Shown here in pieces: positions 43,248-51,752 of a stretch of DNA of 64,000 nucleotides. Source of the stretch: Pirellulaceae bacterium (GTDB taxonomy: Bacteria; Planctomycetota; Planctomycetia; Pirellulales; Pirellulaceae); NCBI GenBank assembly GCA_019636385.1, contig JAHBXT010000002.1:186001-250000 (forward strand). Direction: 5' to 3'. The notes under the pieces are model-generated. The model was not told the DNA's origin. It did not search any database and was given only the letters and a program-made list of their open reading frames with translations. Each line of letters starts with the position of its first letter. Positions within the stretch are counted from its first letter, which is position 1. Position numbers and translations under genes: made by a program.

Positions 43248-44399
43248 TTACTCGCTCAATGAGGGTTCAAGTTGCGTGGCAGGCGCTACATTGGCACCCG
43301 TCGCGCTCGTCAAGTGTTGCAATGCGTTTTGGTCTAATTGTCCAGCGACGATCGGCTGTCGCCAATGAGTCATCATCATTAGTGAATTGATCCCTGATCC
43401 AATTCCAAGTAATGCCACGTTGCTGTCAGTGTCAACAAAGCCACTGTGCAATGCCATCGCCAACGCCGTAGGCAACGCCACTGAGCCGGTATTACCCAAC
43501 CAATGGAAGGTGCTGTAGTCGCGATCGCTGGGCAGACCTAGCTGCTGAAGCATCAGGCGACGGTGTGTCGAGCCGACTTGATGGCAGACGCTGAAGTCGA
43601 TGCCATCGGGTGACCAACCAGTGCTGCATAAGTCGGCAAAGGCACGACGACCGACGTCGATACCGGCTTGCAGCAACTGTTCACTGTCGGTGTGCATCAG
43701 TGGCTGCATGCCCTGGCCAGCCTGATCGGTGTCGCTCTGGCACAGTCCATGATGTTGAGTTTCAGCCCGGATCACGCAGTCGCTCAATAAGTTGCCTGTC
43801 TGGCTGAGGTCCCGATCAACCAGCAGCATGGCACAGCTACCTGATCCAATCGTCAGGGATGCAAACGAGGGTTTGATCGACTGGCGAGTCAGCGACTGAT
43901 CTGCATTTAGCGCGGCGATCGTGGATTCAACCAACCCAGAGCCACTCTCGGTTCCGACTACGATCCCGGCGCGAATCATACCTTGCTCGATCATCGTAGC
44001 GACTTGCACCATACCACTCAGCAAACCCAGGCACGCGTTTGACAGATCGTAGACCCAGCAATTGGCTGGTAGGTCTAGCCCAGCGTGTACGCGACACGCA
44101 GTAGCGGGTTCCAAATAGTCGCGACATACGCTGGCGTGAATCAAACAGCCAATCTGCTCTGGCAGTACATCGGCGGCTTCAAGCGCCAGTCGAGCGCTAT
44201 TGATGCTCGGCCCGCTGATTGGCGTACCGTCCGGCCAGAAGCGACGCTCGGAAATGCCGCTCATCAATTCCAAGCGACCCTCAGACAGCTTCAAACGCTG
44301 ATAAGCTGGAGCCAATCTGCGCTCAATCTCCGCTGACGTGACGATTTCCGAAGGCAAGGTAAAGCCAATCGACTCCACGGCAACACGCTGGAATTTCAC
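43248..44399 (-). CDS. 3-oxoacyl-ACP synthase III-like ketosynthase (FabH/OleA-type)
   Basis: A 383-residue thiolase-fold enzyme. The catalytic triad is readable: Cys123 in YDLSNACLGLLSGMV, His273 in VCHQVGSTHRRLML, and Asn303 in HWLGNTGSVALPTALAMA. The N-terminal VAVESIGFTLPSEIVTSAEI and GISERRFW are as in FabH-like proteins. Long-chain condensing enzymes such as OleA, and planctomycete FabH-like paralogues, share this pattern; the acyl substrate is not determinable. No other fatty acid or ole gene is adjacent. It heads a probable operon with a membrane transporter-like protein (3-base gap) and the A24 homologue, a combination I do not recognise as a known pathway. The upstream region carries four repeat copies. 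Confidence 0.83.
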   Translation of the reverse strand: MKFQRVAVESIGFTLPSEIVTSAEIERRLAPAYQRLKLSEGRLELMSGISERRFWPDGTPISGPSINSARLALEAADVLPEQIGCLIHASVCRDYLEPATACRVHAGLDLPANCWVYDLSNACLGLLSGMVQVATMIEQGMIRAGIVVGTESGSGLVESTIAALNADQSLTRQSIKPSFASLTIGSGSCAMLLVDRDLSQTGNLLSDCVIRAETQHHGLCQSDTDQAGQGMQPLMHTDSEQLLQAGIDVGRRAFADLCSTGWSPDGIDFSVCHQVGSTHRRLMLQQLGLPSDRDYSTFHWLGNTGSVALPTALAMALHSGFVDTDSNVALLGIGSGINSLMMMTHWRQPIVAGQLDQNALQHLTSATGANVAPATQLEPSLSE

Positions 44400-45006
44400 T
44401 TTGTTGACATCTCCTGAATTGATTCAACTTCTCGTAAAGTAGCTACCGTGGCCCGGCGCTGTGTGGTCTGTAGTTGCCGTCACTCTGGCGGTGGTGGATT
44501 GAAACTGATATCCAGCACGACCAAGCTCTGGCGAGCTTAGCTACGACTCTCTGGCGAGAGCGGTGATAAGTGTTGCAATGCTAGCACAGTTGATTGAGTG
44601 GCGCTGGGTGTGATGCACTAAATGTGGTGTGGTACTGGAAAAACGTTTCAGGCAGGGTAGGCTGCAGTCAGTTCAGCAAGGGCTGCTGAATGGGCAGGAA
44701 TTGGCTCTTCACCGAAAGAGCAAACTTCGCAGGGAATTTGCGAGAACAACTTTGATGTCGCTTCCAACGCAGCGCTCAATCAGGCGTCGGCTTGCAGCCA
44801 GCAAGTCATCAGCAACTAGTGTCGCAGATTGCGCGCTAAAGACAAGCTCAATCCGACAGTCAACGGTTCTGTGGACCGTTGGTTTGGACGGGATGATTGC
44901 TTGGCAAGTCTTAACCGACGCTGAGTCAGCCGGTCCCAGCAAGTTTCAGTCGAAGTGTCTTTCCGCCACTCTTCGTACCGCTACTTGATCTGAATAGGAG
45001 TTTCAG
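44400..45006. other. 607-base intergenic region with a repeat cluster
   Basis: Between the ketosynthase (minus) and the PuuD-like gene (plus). The first part holds four copies of the dispersed repeat (44439-44559). The remainder contains a plus-strand open frame at 44629-44988 without protein-like features or a good ribosome-binding site; I do not regard it as a gene. The ribosome-binding site of the next gene (AGGAG) ends the region. Confidence 0.5.
44439..44559. repeat. REP-like cluster, four copies in both orientations (BIME-like)
   Basis: Reverse-orientation copies: GTAGCTACCGTGGCCCGGCG (44439-44458) and a decayed GTAGTTGCCGTC-act-CTGGCGG (44469-44490). Forward copies: GCTC-TGGC-GAGC then TTAGCTACG (44524-44544), and CTCTC-TGGC-GAGAG (44546-44559). 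The two forward copies have different but self-complementary stems around the same TGGC loop, which is the clearest compensatory change at a single locus. Confidence 0.7.
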
Positions 45007-45768
45007 ATGACCCGACCAATTATTGGTATTAATTCTGATTACCGATCGGCTACACACAATCAGGCCGCGTTTTCCTACATAGCGGCAGGTTATTTTGACG
45101 CCATCGCTAAGGCCGGTGGACTGCCGATTGTCGTGCCGCCAGCGTTGGACGACGAAGCAATTGAACAGCTAGTGGAACACCTGGATGGATTCATGTTGAT
45201 CGGTGGTGCCGATCTCGATCCACGTAACGACGGTTTTATGTTGCATCACACCACCAAGCCGATGGAATCTCGCCGCGAGCGATTTGACCGGCGATTGGCC
45301 ACGCAAATTGCCGAACGTCGCGTGCCGGTCTTGGCAATAGGCGCGGGCATGCAGTTGCTGAACTGTGTGTGTGGCGGGAATTTGTTCTTGCATATCCCGG
45401 AAGACATTCCGGGAGCACTGCCGCATCGCGATGCTCAAGATACTCAGCATCGCCACTCACTGGTCATTCAATCTGACTCGCTGATCGGTCGCGTTTACGG
45501 AGAAGGCGAAATCCGCGTTACCAGTCGCCACCACATGGCCATCGATCAGTTGGCCGCTGGCTTCCGCGTAACGGCTCGCTGCCAAGATGGTGTGATCGAG
45601 GCCATCGAAAGCGAAATGATCGACTGGTTCGCAGTGGGGACTCAATTCCATCCCGAATGCACGGAAGCCAGTGCGCTGGACGTACGCATCTTCGAAGAAT
45701 TCATCGAAGCTATCGTCGAGCGCAAGTCACCTGTCGGCTGCTTGCAATTGGAAACCTCGGCCGCGTAG
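45007..45768 (+). CDS. PuuD-like class I glutamine amidotransferase homologue lacking the catalytic Cys
   Basis: A 253-residue member of the gamma-glutamyl-GABA hydrolase (peptidase C26) family. RPIIGINSDYRS, YFDAIAKAGGLPIVVPP, LDGFMLIGGADLDPRN, and the C-terminal FAVGTQFHPECTEAS (His215, Glu217) match well. The nucleophile elbow, normally GICRGxQ, reads LAIGAGMQLLN: the Cys position (112) is Gly and the Arg after it Ala, while the His/Glu pair is kept. It is therefore predicted to lack amidohydrolase activity, or to use another mechanism. A binding or regulatory role is possible. The ribosome-binding site AGGAG is eight bases upstream of the ATG. Stands alone between repeat clusters. Confidence 0.83.
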   Translation: MTRPIIGINSDYRSATHNQAAFSYIAAGYFDAIAKAGGLPIVVPPALDDEAIEQLVEHLDGFMLIGGADLDPRNDGFMLHHTTKPMESRRERFDRRLATQIAERRVPVLAIGAGMQLLNCVCGGNLFLHIPEDIPGALPHRDAQDTQHRHSLVIQSDSLIGRVYGEGEIRVTSRHHMAIDQLAAGFRVTARCQDGVIEAIESEMIDWFAVGTQFHPECTEASALDVRIFEEFIEAIVERKSPVGCLQLETSAA

Positions 45769-45790
45769 AGTGCAACCAGTTAGCGGAGCG

Positions 45791-45852
45791 GTAGCTGCGC
45801 TCGCCAGAGCCTGGAGACGCCTGCTATCCACCTTTGGGCGCAGGTGGCTACG
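45791..45852. repeat. REP-like repeats, inverted pair
   Basis: A reverse-orientation copy, GTAG-CTGC then GCTC-GCCA-GAGC (45791-45810), is followed by a decayed forward copy, CCACCT-ttgggcgc-AGGTGG then CTACG (45828-45852). They lie between the convergent PuuD-like and DUF1570 genes, 23 bases after the former's stop, and could end both transcripts, though no T-run is present. Confidence 0.6.
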
Positions 45853-45871
45853 TTAAATACAAGTCATATGG

Positions 45872-46978
45872 TCACGGTGAACGCAACAGCTGTTGGATTT
45901 GCAGTGCCAGTTGTGGCGGTGTAGTTTCAAAGGCCGCGCGAAAATCGAATTGGCGGTCGCCTTCGGCATAGGCATGGAAGCCTCGTTGCCGTTGGCGATC
46001 GACCAGTTCAAGATACTTCTGCGGCAATCGCTCGATCAAATAGTAGTTCAGCGCCCAGCTGAGTGCATAAGCGATTTGAGGGTCGGACTGAAACATTTGA
46101 TCGCTGGCAATCAAGCTTTCCAGTCCGGCTGCCAAAGCGTCTGTATCGTGCAATAGATGCTTGATATGGCTGTATTTCTCAGGGTGCACACGATCTTTGG
46201 GCGATGGTTGCCCCAAGCTGACTTCGTACACGGCAGGCACTTCAAACAGCGTAGCCAAGCCTTCTACGAACCACAGTGGGTGAGCGAACAATCGTTCGTG
46301 CAGGCCGGTGTTATAGGCCAGTTGATGAATCGCTTCGTGCACGATGGTCGCCTCAGTGACTTCCCAGTTGGTTGGGGAGTTGCCGATGCTGATGTTGTAC
46401 AGCAGGCAGCGGTTGGTACGCGGTACATACATGCCGACCAAATTGTCATTGATCACTCGGCCACCGACCTCCTGTGATCCCCAGCGAACAAATTCCTGCC
46501 GGGTAGGCAGGACAATGACTACCAGCGGAAAGTCCGGGGCTCGCAGCGGCCAGCCCCGGACTTCAAAGAAGCGCTGATAGCCAGCCAGTAGACTGCGGAA
46601 CCGCGTTTCCCAACGCCGCGCTTGGTTCTGCGGTGCTCCGATGACATACGGTCCAGCGACCAGTGTTTCAAAGCTGGGGCCCAGCTCAGCTTGCAGCGCC
46701 AGCTTGGCTTGCTGTGATGACTGCGGCTGAAAGACTTCTCCCAGTAGTTGATGCTGGTCGATCTCGGCCTGTTCAAACAATTCGATTCTGCCGCTTGTCT
46801 GCAACAGTGCCGCGTCGTGGCGTCCCCAATGTATTGGCAGGCCCACGAAGCGTCCCTTCGCGCTGTCCACCTGAAGGTTGCGCGGCGGTTGCGCCCAACC
46901 AATCATGCCGTTGGACGTCGCAAAAATGGCCAACGCCAATAGCAGGCCGCGCTGGTAGGAAACATTCATGTTTCTCAT
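45872..46978 (-). CDS. DUF1570 protein, putative secreted gluzincin-type metallopeptidase
   Basis: About 368 residues from ATG 46978 (46969 is an alternative). Signal peptide: RGLLLALAIFATSNGMIGWA. The DUF1570 domain has PDFPLVVIVLPTRQEFVRW, then the zinc motif VHEAIHQLAYN (HExxH at about 214-218), and 20-odd residues later WFVEGLATLFEVP, where the Glu of EGLA is the expected third ligand of a gluzincin. The family is common in planctomycetes and has no demonstrated substrate. Predicted to act outside the cytoplasm. It is divergent from the secreted protein at 47127. Confidence 0.83.
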   Translation of the reverse strand: MRNMNVSYQRGLLLALAIFATSNGMIGWAQPPRNLQVDSAKGRFVGLPIHWGRHDAALLQTSGRIELFEQAEIDQHQLLGEVFQPQSSQQAKLALQAELGPSFETLVAGPYVIGAPQNQARRWETRFRSLLAGYQRFFEVRGWPLRAPDFPLVVIVLPTRQEFVRWGSQEVGGRVINDNLVGMYVPRTNRCLLYNISIGNSPTNWEVTEATIVHEAIHQLAYNTGLHERLFAHPLWFVEGLATLFEVPAVYEVSLGQPSPKDRVHPEKYSHIKHLLHDTDALAAGLESLIASDQMFQSDPQIAYALSWALNYYLIERLPQKYLELVDRQRQRGFHAYAEGDRQFDFRAAFETTPPQLALQIQQLLRSP

Positions 46979-47126
46979 GAAGCTATCGCATGGAGTGATG
47001 GAATTGCGCCCCACCAAAATCTAGTACGGTTGGCGCGCACGGTCCTATCGCGACAAAAGTTGTTACTATAAAGGAGTTGGAACCGGAGGATGATTAAGCA
47101 GATTATGCGGATTGTTTGAGCTTACT

Positions 47127-48620
47127 ATGAAACCGTCCAAGGCAATTCTGGTTATGGCCACTAAGTGGCAACAGCGTTCCGCTTCCCTAGGCAATGCGGC
47201 CCGCCGTGCACTTCAATGCGTTTGTGGACTGCTGCTGTATATGAACTTTCTGGCAACTGCCGCAGGACAACAAGCGGGGCAGCCCGCTAGCGCGGTTCCG
47301 GATACCAAGGTGCAATCTAATCCTCTGTCCCCTGCCACAGGTCAGTCATCTACACCTGTCGCCGGTGAAACGGTGACTTATGGCCAGTTGCGTGAGCTGT
47401 TGCGCGATCTCGAGAGTCGCGAGTTGAAATTACGGGATCAAGCTGAGGTGCAGATCATTGCCCTGGGGGCACCCGCGCTGCAGTTCCTGCCAGCAATCAC
47501 GGCCCAGATGTCGGGCGAAATGAAGCAGCGGTTGCACAGGATTCGCCAGGCATTGCAACAACTGGATATTCACAATTATTTTCAGGCCAGCACGGTTACG
47601 CTGGCTGGCAATCTTGAGTTGTCGAAAGTTCTGGAGCAGATGCAGCAGCAGACGGGAAATCAGATTCACACATCGCCAGGCGATGTGGCCTCACCGCAGT
47701 TGTTGATCGAAGTGAATTGGGATCGAGTACCGTTTTGGAAAGCCATTCAAGATGTGATGGACCAAACTTTCATGGGACTGGGGCCTCATCATTCTAGCGA
47801 TCGCCAGGTCCTGCTAGTGCCCGAACAGGGACCGACGCTGATCGAGCCGCATTTCTTTGGTCCCTATCGACTGGATGTGCAGAGCGTGCACACGGAACGG
47901 TTCTTCGCGTCGTCGATTGATGGACAGATGCGAGTCAGTTTGATGTTGTCGTGGGAGCCCCGCCTGGAACCACTGTTCATGCGCGTTCCGATGCAGGATG
48001 TTCGTGCCTGGGTGCGGAGCGAGGCTGACTCAGGCTCCACAGTCAAGCAGCAGGAGAATGACGCTCAGCCCAACACGCTGTTGCTGGCCACTAACCCTGA
48101 TGCAGCTCCCGAAATTCGTTTGAATTTGGGTGGGTGCAGTGCCCAGTTCGATTTGCAGTTTCAGCTCCCCGATCGACAAGCCCAACAACTAGTGCGACTG
48201 ACTGGGCAGTTGTTGGTTTCTGTGCCCGGAGGACGGCACGCGTACGAATTCCAGAAGCTCGCTTCTGGCGGTCGCCAGTCACAGAAGTATGGTGATCTGT
48301 CGGTCACGCTGGAAGCCTTTCGGCGCAACGGTCCGGTGCACGAAGCCAGACTGTTTGTCGAGCTGGGCAATCCCCAGGATTCCTTAGAGTCGTATCGCAA
48401 CTGGATACTTGATAGTCGTCCGCATCTCCTGGATGCCCAGGGCAAACGCTTAGAAAACGTCGGCTTTCAGACCTATAGTGCTACCGGTCGCGGCGTGGGT
48501 ATCGCCTACCTGTTTCAATTGCAGGACGATCCTGACAATTGCAGGCTGATCTACGAGTCCCCATCGTCGATCAAACAGCAGACCATCGAGTATCAGCTAC
48601 AGCACATTCCGCTTCCGTGA
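47127..48620 (+). CDS. Secreted protein of unknown function (planctomycete type)
   Basis: About 497 residues from ATG 47127; a TTG five codons earlier is also open. A hydrophobic segment, ALQCVCGLLLYMNFLATAAG, probably serves as a signal peptide after a long basic n-region. Residues ~85-145 look helical with a HEAT-like pattern (RELKLRDQAEVQIIALGAPA, LQFLPAITAQM). The middle part (NLELSKVLEQMQQQTGN, then PFWKAIQDVMDQT) resembles the short domain often found before beta-rich secreted domains, in the style of STN/secretin modules. The C-terminal ~270 residues are beta-rich. I do not recognise a family. A strong terminator (48656-48683) lies 35 bases after the stop. Confidence 0.75.
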   Translation: MKPSKAILVMATKWQQRSASLGNAARRALQCVCGLLLYMNFLATAAGQQAGQPASAVPDTKVQSNPLSPATGQSSTPVAGETVTYGQLRELLRDLESRELKLRDQAEVQIIALGAPALQFLPAITAQMSGEMKQRLHRIRQALQQLDIHNYFQASTVTLAGNLELSKVLEQMQQQTGNQIHTSPGDVASPQLLIEVNWDRVPFWKAIQDVMDQTFMGLGPHHSSDRQVLLVPEQGPTLIEPHFFGPYRLDVQSVHTERFFASSIDGQMRVSLMLSWEPRLEPLFMRVPMQDVRAWVRSEADSGSTVKQQENDAQPNTLLLATNPDAAPEIRLNLGGCSAQFDLQFQLPDRQAQQLVRLTGQLLVSVPGGRHAYEFQKLASGGRQSQKYGDLSVTLEAFRRNGPVHEARLFVELGNPQDSLESYRNWILDSRPHLLDAQGKRLENVGFQTYSATGRGVGIAYLFQLQDDPDNCRLIYESPSSIKQQTIEYQLQHIPLP

Positions 48621-48651
48621 GCTGCTCAGTAGAATTGCGCCGCCGGTTTTC

Positions 48652-48725
48652 GTAGCCACGGTTGCCAGACCGTGGGGGTTTTTGACGCGAGATTCTGCAT
48701 CCACGCTCTGGCGAGCATAGCTACC
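48652..48725. repeat. REP-like repeats, inverted pair, one acting as terminator
   Basis: Reverse copy (48653-48675): GTAG then CCACGGT-tgccag-ACCGTGG. Forward copy (48705-48725): GCTC-TGGC-GAGC then ATAGCTACC. The pair lies between the gene ending at 48620 and tatD (48814). The reverse copy's loop contains TGCCAG, close to the reverse complement of the consensus loop. Confidence 0.65.
48656..48683 (+). terminator. Intrinsic terminator formed by a repeat copy
   Basis: CCACGGT (48656-48662), loop tgccag, ACCGTGG (48669-48675), then GGG and TTTTT (48679-48683). A 7-bp G+C-rich stem followed by a T-run on the plus strand, 35 bases downstream of the stop of the secreted protein gene. The stem is the palindrome of a dispersed repeat copy. 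Confidence 0.7.
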
Positions 48726-48813
48726 CGTACACCTTAGCTACCCAACACTTGGTGTCCTATCCGACTCGCGTTGCTGCATTACATCGTCGCACTCCTACAG
48801 AGCCTACACCATC

Positions 48814-49593
48814 GTGATTATCGATACGCATGCACACCTTACTAACCCGCAGCTTATGCGTGATATCGACGGCTATTTGCAGCAGGCTCACCAAGCCCAG
48901 GTGCAGGGTATTTTGTGTGTTGGAACGACGCTGGAGGACTCTCGTCGCTGCGTCGACTTAGCCCGAAACTATCAGCAACTGCGCGCTGCGGTGGGGATTC
49001 ACCCGAACAACTGCCATCAAGCCGAGTCTGGCGACTGGCGCATGATCGTTGAGTTGTGTGGTGATCCGCGAGTCGTCGCGTTGGGCGAGACGGGACTGGA
49101 TCGCTACTGGGATGACTGTCCCTGGGAAGTCCAGCTCGACTATTTTGGTCGCCACATCGAACTATCGCGACAGACCGGATTGCCCTTGGTGATTCATACA
49201 CGGGACTGTGGGGATGAGGCGCTGCAGATACTGCGCGAGGCCGCTCAGCACGGATCATTCACCGGCGTGATGCACTCGTTCAGCGGTTCGTGGGAGGTGG
49301 CCAAGGGCTGTTTGGAACTGGGGTTATACATTTCTTTTGCCGGCATGATAACCTTCAAGAATGCCGGTCCACTCGGCCAGGTGGCTCGGCAAATACCCGA
49401 CGATCGGATACTCGTCGAAACCGACAGCCCTTATCTCACGCCGCATCCGTATCGAGGCCAGCGCCCCAATCATCCCGCGCTGGTCACACACACGCTGTTA
49501 AGCCTGGCCGAGCTACGAGGCGTCTCCCCTGCACTGTTAGCCGAGCAGACCACTGGCAACGCTCACCGCTTATTTAATCGCTGGTCAAAGTAG
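48814..49593 (+). CDS. tatD: TatD family metal-dependent hydrolase
   Basis: A 259-residue TIM-barrel metallohydrolase of the TatD/YcfH family, reported to act as a DNase in some organisms and as a D-aminoacyl-tRNA-related or unknown hydrolase in others. Metal ligands are visible: IDTHAHL with His6 and His8, ALGETGLDRYWD with the bridging Glu, PLVIHTRDCGDEAL, MHSFSGSWEVAKG, and LVETDSPYLTPHPYRGQRPN with the conserved Asp. The length is normal. The start is GTG 48814, reading VIIDTHAH; no ATG fits better. It follows the terminator and repeat pair, so it probably has its own promoter. Confidence 0.92.
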   Translation: MIIDTHAHLTNPQLMRDIDGYLQQAHQAQVQGILCVGTTLEDSRRCVDLARNYQQLRAAVGIHPNNCHQAESGDWRMIVELCGDPRVVALGETGLDRYWDDCPWEVQLDYFGRHIELSRQTGLPLVIHTRDCGDEALQILREAAQHGSFTGVMHSFSGSWEVAKGCLELGLYISFAGMITFKNAGPLGQVARQIPDDRILVETDSPYLTPHPYRGQRPNHPALVTHTLLSLAELRGVSPALLAEQTTGNAHRLFNRWSK

Positions 49594-49813
49594 GATTACG
49601 GTAGCCAACCTGTCCTGCACACTCCTAGTAGCAAAAATTACATCGACCTTACTCGTTCCGCCGCCCAAAGCCTCAAAATTCTCAGTCCTAGCTTGGCAAA
49701 TCACTGGACTGGAACGCGCAGGTCTGCGACAATAGACACGTGGGGACACGTCTAGGAAAGTACGTCAAAACGGATCGAACTGCTCATCATCACCACTAGT
49801 TCAGGGGAACCCC

Positions 49814-50887
49814 ATGCGCACCGCACCACAGCGAAACGCCTTTACGCTGGTTGAATTGCTCGTCGTTATCGCCATCATCGGCGTCCTGGTGGGTCTGTTG
49901 CTACCAGCAGTTAACGCTGCCCGCGAAGCGTCCCGCCGCACCTCGTGTTCGAATAACATTCGGCAGATTGCAATGGCGGCGATTAACTACGAAACAACCA
50001 AGAAAAAACTGGTGCCATACCAAGATGACTTTGGGCCTTCAAGCGCACCCAAACGTGGCTCTTGGGCGGTGTCGCTCCTAGGAGGTATCGAGCAGCAGCC
50101 TATACGTGATGAATGGGACGACGGTGCGATCCAACCCGGCAATAATGACCGGCTACGTCCGAATATTCCGCTCTTTCAATGTCCGTCAGACAATGACAAC
50201 AATGATGAATCGTACGCGCGTAATAGCTATGCAATAAACGTTGGTCACTTGTGGGAACTAATGGACATTATGAATAGGCTTCCCATGTTGGACTACGTCG
50301 ATGATTCAGTTGCCAACTGGAAACATCTCAACACGGTCAATGCTACTCAGATTGATAACTCAATTTCATATAACCACGCGAAGGGATCGGAAGGATTTCA
50401 AAGTAAGGGATTGCAAAGCGGGGGAATAAAGGACGGCAACTCCAATACTCTGTGGTTTGCTGAAAACTTGCAAGCCGATAGTTGGGGATACAGCGCGAGT
50501 GATGATTCAGTTCGCTATCGTCTTGGGGTTGGCTGGGTGTATGCTTTGGGAAGCGTGCCAGATTCAGATCTTCAAGGATCAACAGTGGTAACAATTCCCA
50601 AATTGACGGAGGTTCCAGTTGCTCCATCACACGCAGATGCCGCCAAACTCAATGCTTTGCCTATCAATGGCAACAAGTTGACAATTGCCAAGGGTGAGTT
50701 GTTCGCCGCAAGGCCTTCGTCGAGCCACGCTGGTGGCGTGGTGGTAGTGGTAATGGCAGATGGCTCGGTTCGTGTACTGTCAGAGGGCTTGGAGTATCAC
50801 GTCTATCAGGCTCTGCTAACGCCGAACACTCGCAAGAGCGATGTTCCATACAACCGCTATCTGCTCAAGGCAGACGACTACGAGTAG
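49814..50887 (+). CDS. DUF1559 domain protein with type IV pilin-like N-terminus
   Basis: A 357-residue protein of the DUF1559 (SBP_bac_10) family, greatly expanded in planctomycetes. The N-terminus is pilin-like: a short basic leader (MRTAPQRNA), then FTLVELLVVIAIIGVLVGLL, with Glu at +5. The residue before the cut is Ala instead of the usual Gly. AREASRRTSCSNNIRQIAMA is the typical DUF1559 continuation, and the C-terminal FAARPSSSHAGGVVVVVMAD and DGSVRVLSEG match the family's GxHPGGxNxxxxDGSV ending. Probably processed by a prepilin peptidase and displayed on the cell surface or in pseudopili. GGGGAA lies seven bases before the ATG. It is a single gene with no partners. Confidence 0.9.
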   Translation: MRTAPQRNAFTLVELLVVIAIIGVLVGLLLPAVNAAREASRRTSCSNNIRQIAMAAINYETTKKKLVPYQDDFGPSSAPKRGSWAVSLLGGIEQQPIRDEWDDGAIQPGNNDRLRPNIPLFQCPSDNDNNDESYARNSYAINVGHLWELMDIMNRLPMLDYVDDSVANWKHLNTVNATQIDNSISYNHAKGSEGFQSKGLQSGGIKDGNSNTLWFAENLQADSWGYSASDDSVRYRLGVGWVYALGSVPDSDLQGSTVVTIPKLTEVPVAPSHADAAKLNALPINGNKLTIAKGELFAARPSSSHAGGVVVVVMADGSVRVLSEGLEYHVYQALLTPNTRKSDVPYNRYLLKADDYE

Positions 50888-50907
50888 ATCAGTTCAGCTT
50901 TCCTCAG

Positions 50908-51705
50908 TCATGAGTTGACTGCGATGCAGTCGCCGAGTGCGGTGGCTAAAGGGTCGAAATTGGGCTCAGAGAGTCCAAGATGAATATGCCGTCGCCAGCC
51001 TTCGGCGTGCGTAAAGGTCGTTATCGGTGAAGTAACGCCAGACCTGCGGCAGAGGCTGGCGACCTCGCGATGTTGCTGGACCATGGTTTCTAGATAGGCA
51101 CTAATGCCCTGCGTGGCGTCGAGCCACTGATCCTGGCTGGCATGAGCGGCTAAGAGTTGCCGCTTGAGGTCCATGTGCCCGCTGACGTCCACAAAATGTG
51201 TAGGGCAGACCAGCGTGCCCAGCGGTTCACGATTGCCATGCGGCTGCGCATGGTAGATGGCCAGGTCATTCTGATACGGCGCTACCGGAGGATCGCTAAC
51301 GAAATTCGGCATGGCCCGCACAAAGGCTCCACCAAGGGCTAGTCGAGCAGCATTCTGGTGGTCTTCCATGTAATCCAGCGGAGCGTGGGTCAGAATGATA
51401 CTTGGTCTGGCCTGACGCACCACAGCGGCGACTCGTCGATGCAGTTCGGGCGTGTAAAACACCTCCAGGTCGTCGCAAATCGGCGGATAAAAGACTGCTG
51501 GTAGTAGGCTGGCCGCCCGCTGGGCCTCGGCCAAACGCACGGCAGCGCACTGCTGGCGATCGAGCGTCGTCGAGCCGCAACAGCCATTAGCAATATTGAA
51601 ATAATGCGCCTGCCAGCCTCGCTGGACCAATTGCAACATCGTGCCCGCCATCACAAATTCGATGTCGTCAGGGTGCGCGGCAATAGCCAAGACCGATGGC
51701 TTCAT
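50908..51705 (-). CDS. PIG-L/LmbE family deacetylase
   Basis: A 265-residue zinc-dependent N-deacetylase-fold protein. VLAIAAHPDDIEFVMAGTM holds the metal motif AHPDD (His11, Asp13, Asp14), NIANGCCGSTT the common linker segment, RLAEAQRAASLL the helix after it, and THAPLDYMEDHQNAARLAL the third-ligand region (HxxxxDH). Such enzymes deacetylate GlcNAc conjugates, as in bacillithiol, mycothiol or GPI synthesis; planctomycetes hold many paralogues, so the substrate is unknown. Convergent with the DUF1559 gene, 20 bases between stops. It may share a transcript with the zinc-ribbon gene upstream, 47 bases away. Confidence 0.87.
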   Translation of the reverse strand: MKPSVLAIAAHPDDIEFVMAGTMLQLVQRGWQAHYFNIANGCCGSTTLDRQQCAAVRLAEAQRAASLLPAVFYPPICDDLEVFYTPELHRRVAAVVRQARPSIILTHAPLDYMEDHQNAARLALGGAFVRAMPNFVSDPPVAPYQNDLAIYHAQPHGNREPLGTLVCPTHFVDVSGHMDLKRQLLAAHASQDQWLDATQGISAYLETMVQQHREVASLCRRSGVTSPITTFTHAEGWRRHIHLGLSEPNFDPLATALGDCIAVNS

Positions 51706-51752
51706 CGTTTTGCTCCGTTATGCATGACGATCATCTAGTTGTGGGCACAAGG

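Noticed and set aside
44439-44559. Clustered short repeats as a possible CRISPR array
   Set aside because: Units are palindromic, vary in stem sequence, alternate in orientation and lack uniform spacers; no cas gene is present.
44629-44988. 119-codon plus-strand frame upstream of the PuuD-like gene
   Set aside because: Composition is unlike the neighbouring proteins (many Arg, Ser, Gln without hydrophobic pattern), and there is no ribosome-binding site or domain.
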